DNA of 42,921 nt. It comes from Candidatus Poribacteria bacterium (GTDB taxonomy: Bacteria > Poribacteria > WGA-4E > WGA-3G). Shown here piece after piece: positions 42,031 to 42,921 of this stretch (position 1 is its first letter; every line of letters begins with the position of its first letter). The stretch is taken from contig JAJEDB010000052.1 of the NCBI GenBank assembly GCA_022821725.1, positions 1 to 42,921 on the forward strand. Reading direction: 5' to 3'. The notes beneath the pieces were generated by a model. The model did no database searches and had not been told where the DNA came from. It saw only the letters and a program-made list of their open reading frames with translations. The position numbers were made by a program, and so were the translations under genes.

Positions 42031-42780
42031 ATGAGAATAAAAATATTTCTTTCTACAATACTCGCACTAAGTCTCGTCGTCGGTTATAGTCAAGCCGAGA
42101 TCGATCCGGATAGGATTGTCGGTGTCTGGTTAATGGACGAAGGTAAAGGCGATGTCGCTGAAGACATCTCTGAAAATGGGCGTAAAGGCACGATTACGCG
42201 GGGAGAATGGGCAAAAGGCAAGGTCGATGGTGCCCTTGAAATAAAAAAAGGCGGAACGGTCACTATTCCGCTGGGTAAAGGTATTATCGAAGATAAAGTC
42301 TCCTTTATCTTGTGGATAAACTTTACCGACATCGGGGGTCAACAGAACTATTTCTCGATATGGGATCAGAGTAACAACCGCTATGTTCCTTACAAAAATG
42401 GTGGCAATCTCCTCCGCAGTTGGACGAACACTTGGGATGTCGCCAGTGGTGTGACCGTCAAAGACGGAACCTGGTATCATGTCGCCAACGTCTACGACGG
42501 AGACAACTGTACAATCTACGTCAACGGCGAAGAGAAAGTCTCACAAAAGGTCCCGAAGTTCCAACTCCAGGATCAGGAGCAGACGGCGTGGCTCGCGACT
42601 GATAAAGGAACCGGTTTCCTCTCCGCCACGATTATGGATGAGGTCGGTCTCTTCAACGATGGACTCACCGAAGATGAAGTTCAGGACATTATGAACGACG
42701 GTATCTATCACACCGCGTTTGACGTGGAACCGTCAGGGAAGCTCCCTGTGTTGTGGGGAAGACTGAAGTCACGTTTTTAA
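42031..42780 (+). CDS. Secreted LamG protein with conserved tail
   Basis: 249 residues, ATG 42031 with AAGGAG about nine bases upstream. Signal peptide about 1-22 (ending SQA). One LamG jelly roll spans residues 28-230: VGVWLMDEGKGDVAEDISENG, VDGALEIKKGGTVTIPL, VSFILWINF, WYHVANVYDGDNCTIYVNGEE and TIMDEVGLFNDGLTEDEVQ, the standard strands. The end EPSGKLPVLWGRLKSRF is the shared C-terminal tail, although the gene is 10 kb from the main cluster. The ECF-type element is not seen upstream. Role: probable surface glycan- or protein-binding protein. No gene is visible in 42781-42921. Confidence 0.85.
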   Translation: MRIKIFLSTILALSLVVGYSQAEIDPDRIVGVWLMDEGKGDVAEDISENGRKGTITRGEWAKGKVDGALEIKKGGTVTIPLGKGIIEDKVSFILWINFTDIGGQQNYFSIWDQSNNRYVPYKNGGNLLRSWTNTWDVASGVTVKDGTWYHVANVYDGDNCTIYVNGEEKVSQKVPKFQLQDQEQTAWLATDKGTGFLSATIMDEVGLFNDGLTEDEVQDIMNDGIYHTAFDVEPSGKLPVLWGRLKSRF

Positions 42781-42921
42781 TTTCGGAATAAGTCGTTGAA
42801 TACTTGAAGTTATTTAGGTTATGGTCAGGTTAACAGGATTGTAATTCTGTAATCCATACTGACAGCAAATCGCTTTACGCCATTAGCACCATCTTTAAAA
42901 CCAGTCTTTTTACGGATGCGG

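Overview
The window most resembles Candidatus Poribacteria (sponge-associated or marine) or a close relative. This is inferred from gene content, because there is no rRNA or marker gene here. The evidence is a large secreted protein with a dockerin pair and a FlgD-like sorting domain containing NYPNPFNPETW; many LamG, Kelch, NHL, BNR and leucine-rich-repeat proteins; DUF1800/DUF1501 genes; an Rpn-type nuclease; Gfo/Idh/MocA and enolase-superfamily enzymes; and intergenic DNA full of short palindromes.

Layout. 0-6.6 kb (+, -, +): the 1411-residue surface protein, a convergent Rpn-type nuclease gene, a 0.6-kb gap holding a chimeric gene remnant, a 123-bp MITE and a pseudoknot-like sequence, then a small coiled-coil membrane protein. 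6.6-12.4 kb (-): an LRR protein, two paralogous lipoproteins and a TonB-dependent receptor. 12.5-16.5 kb (-): a DUF1800-DUF1501-NHL operon between a promoter and a rho-independent terminator. 16.6-32.6 kb (+): the most unusual region. It has three proteins with an N-terminal ECF-type sigma factor, one transmembrane helix and an outside beta-propeller (one Kelch, two BNR), interleaved with two paralogous ABC-2 permeases without an ATPase and with secreted LamG, Kelch and jelly-roll proteins. Five genes or operons here carry a near-identical ~48-bp upstream element that looks like an ECF promoter. 32.8-41.2 kb (+): enolase-superfamily enzyme, DUF547 protein, Gfo/Idh/MocA oxidoreductase, prenyltransferase-fold secreted protein, nitrilase-family amidohydrolase, DUF58 protein, a small ORF and an MFS transporter. 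Copies of a ~110-bp repeat end exactly at the start codons of three of these genes. 41.2-42.9 kb: a coiled-coil membrane protein and tRNA-Leu(CAG) on the minus strand, then another LamG protein on plus.

Working model (inference): the sigma-TM-propeller proteins sense ligands outside the membrane with the same propeller types that are also secreted, and act on the shared promoter to express the permeases, secreted proteins and themselves. Six secreted proteins of unrelated fold (three LamG, one Kelch, one jelly-roll, one LRR) end in a common short tail, G-K-L-x-T-x-W-G-x-L-K, which may be a sorting or anchoring signal.

Gene-free stretches over 300 bases: 5599-6208, 12356-12698, 16297-16696, 18670-19022, 20955-21401 and 38479-39014. 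Each is filled with the repeats, MITEs, promoters or terminators listed below.
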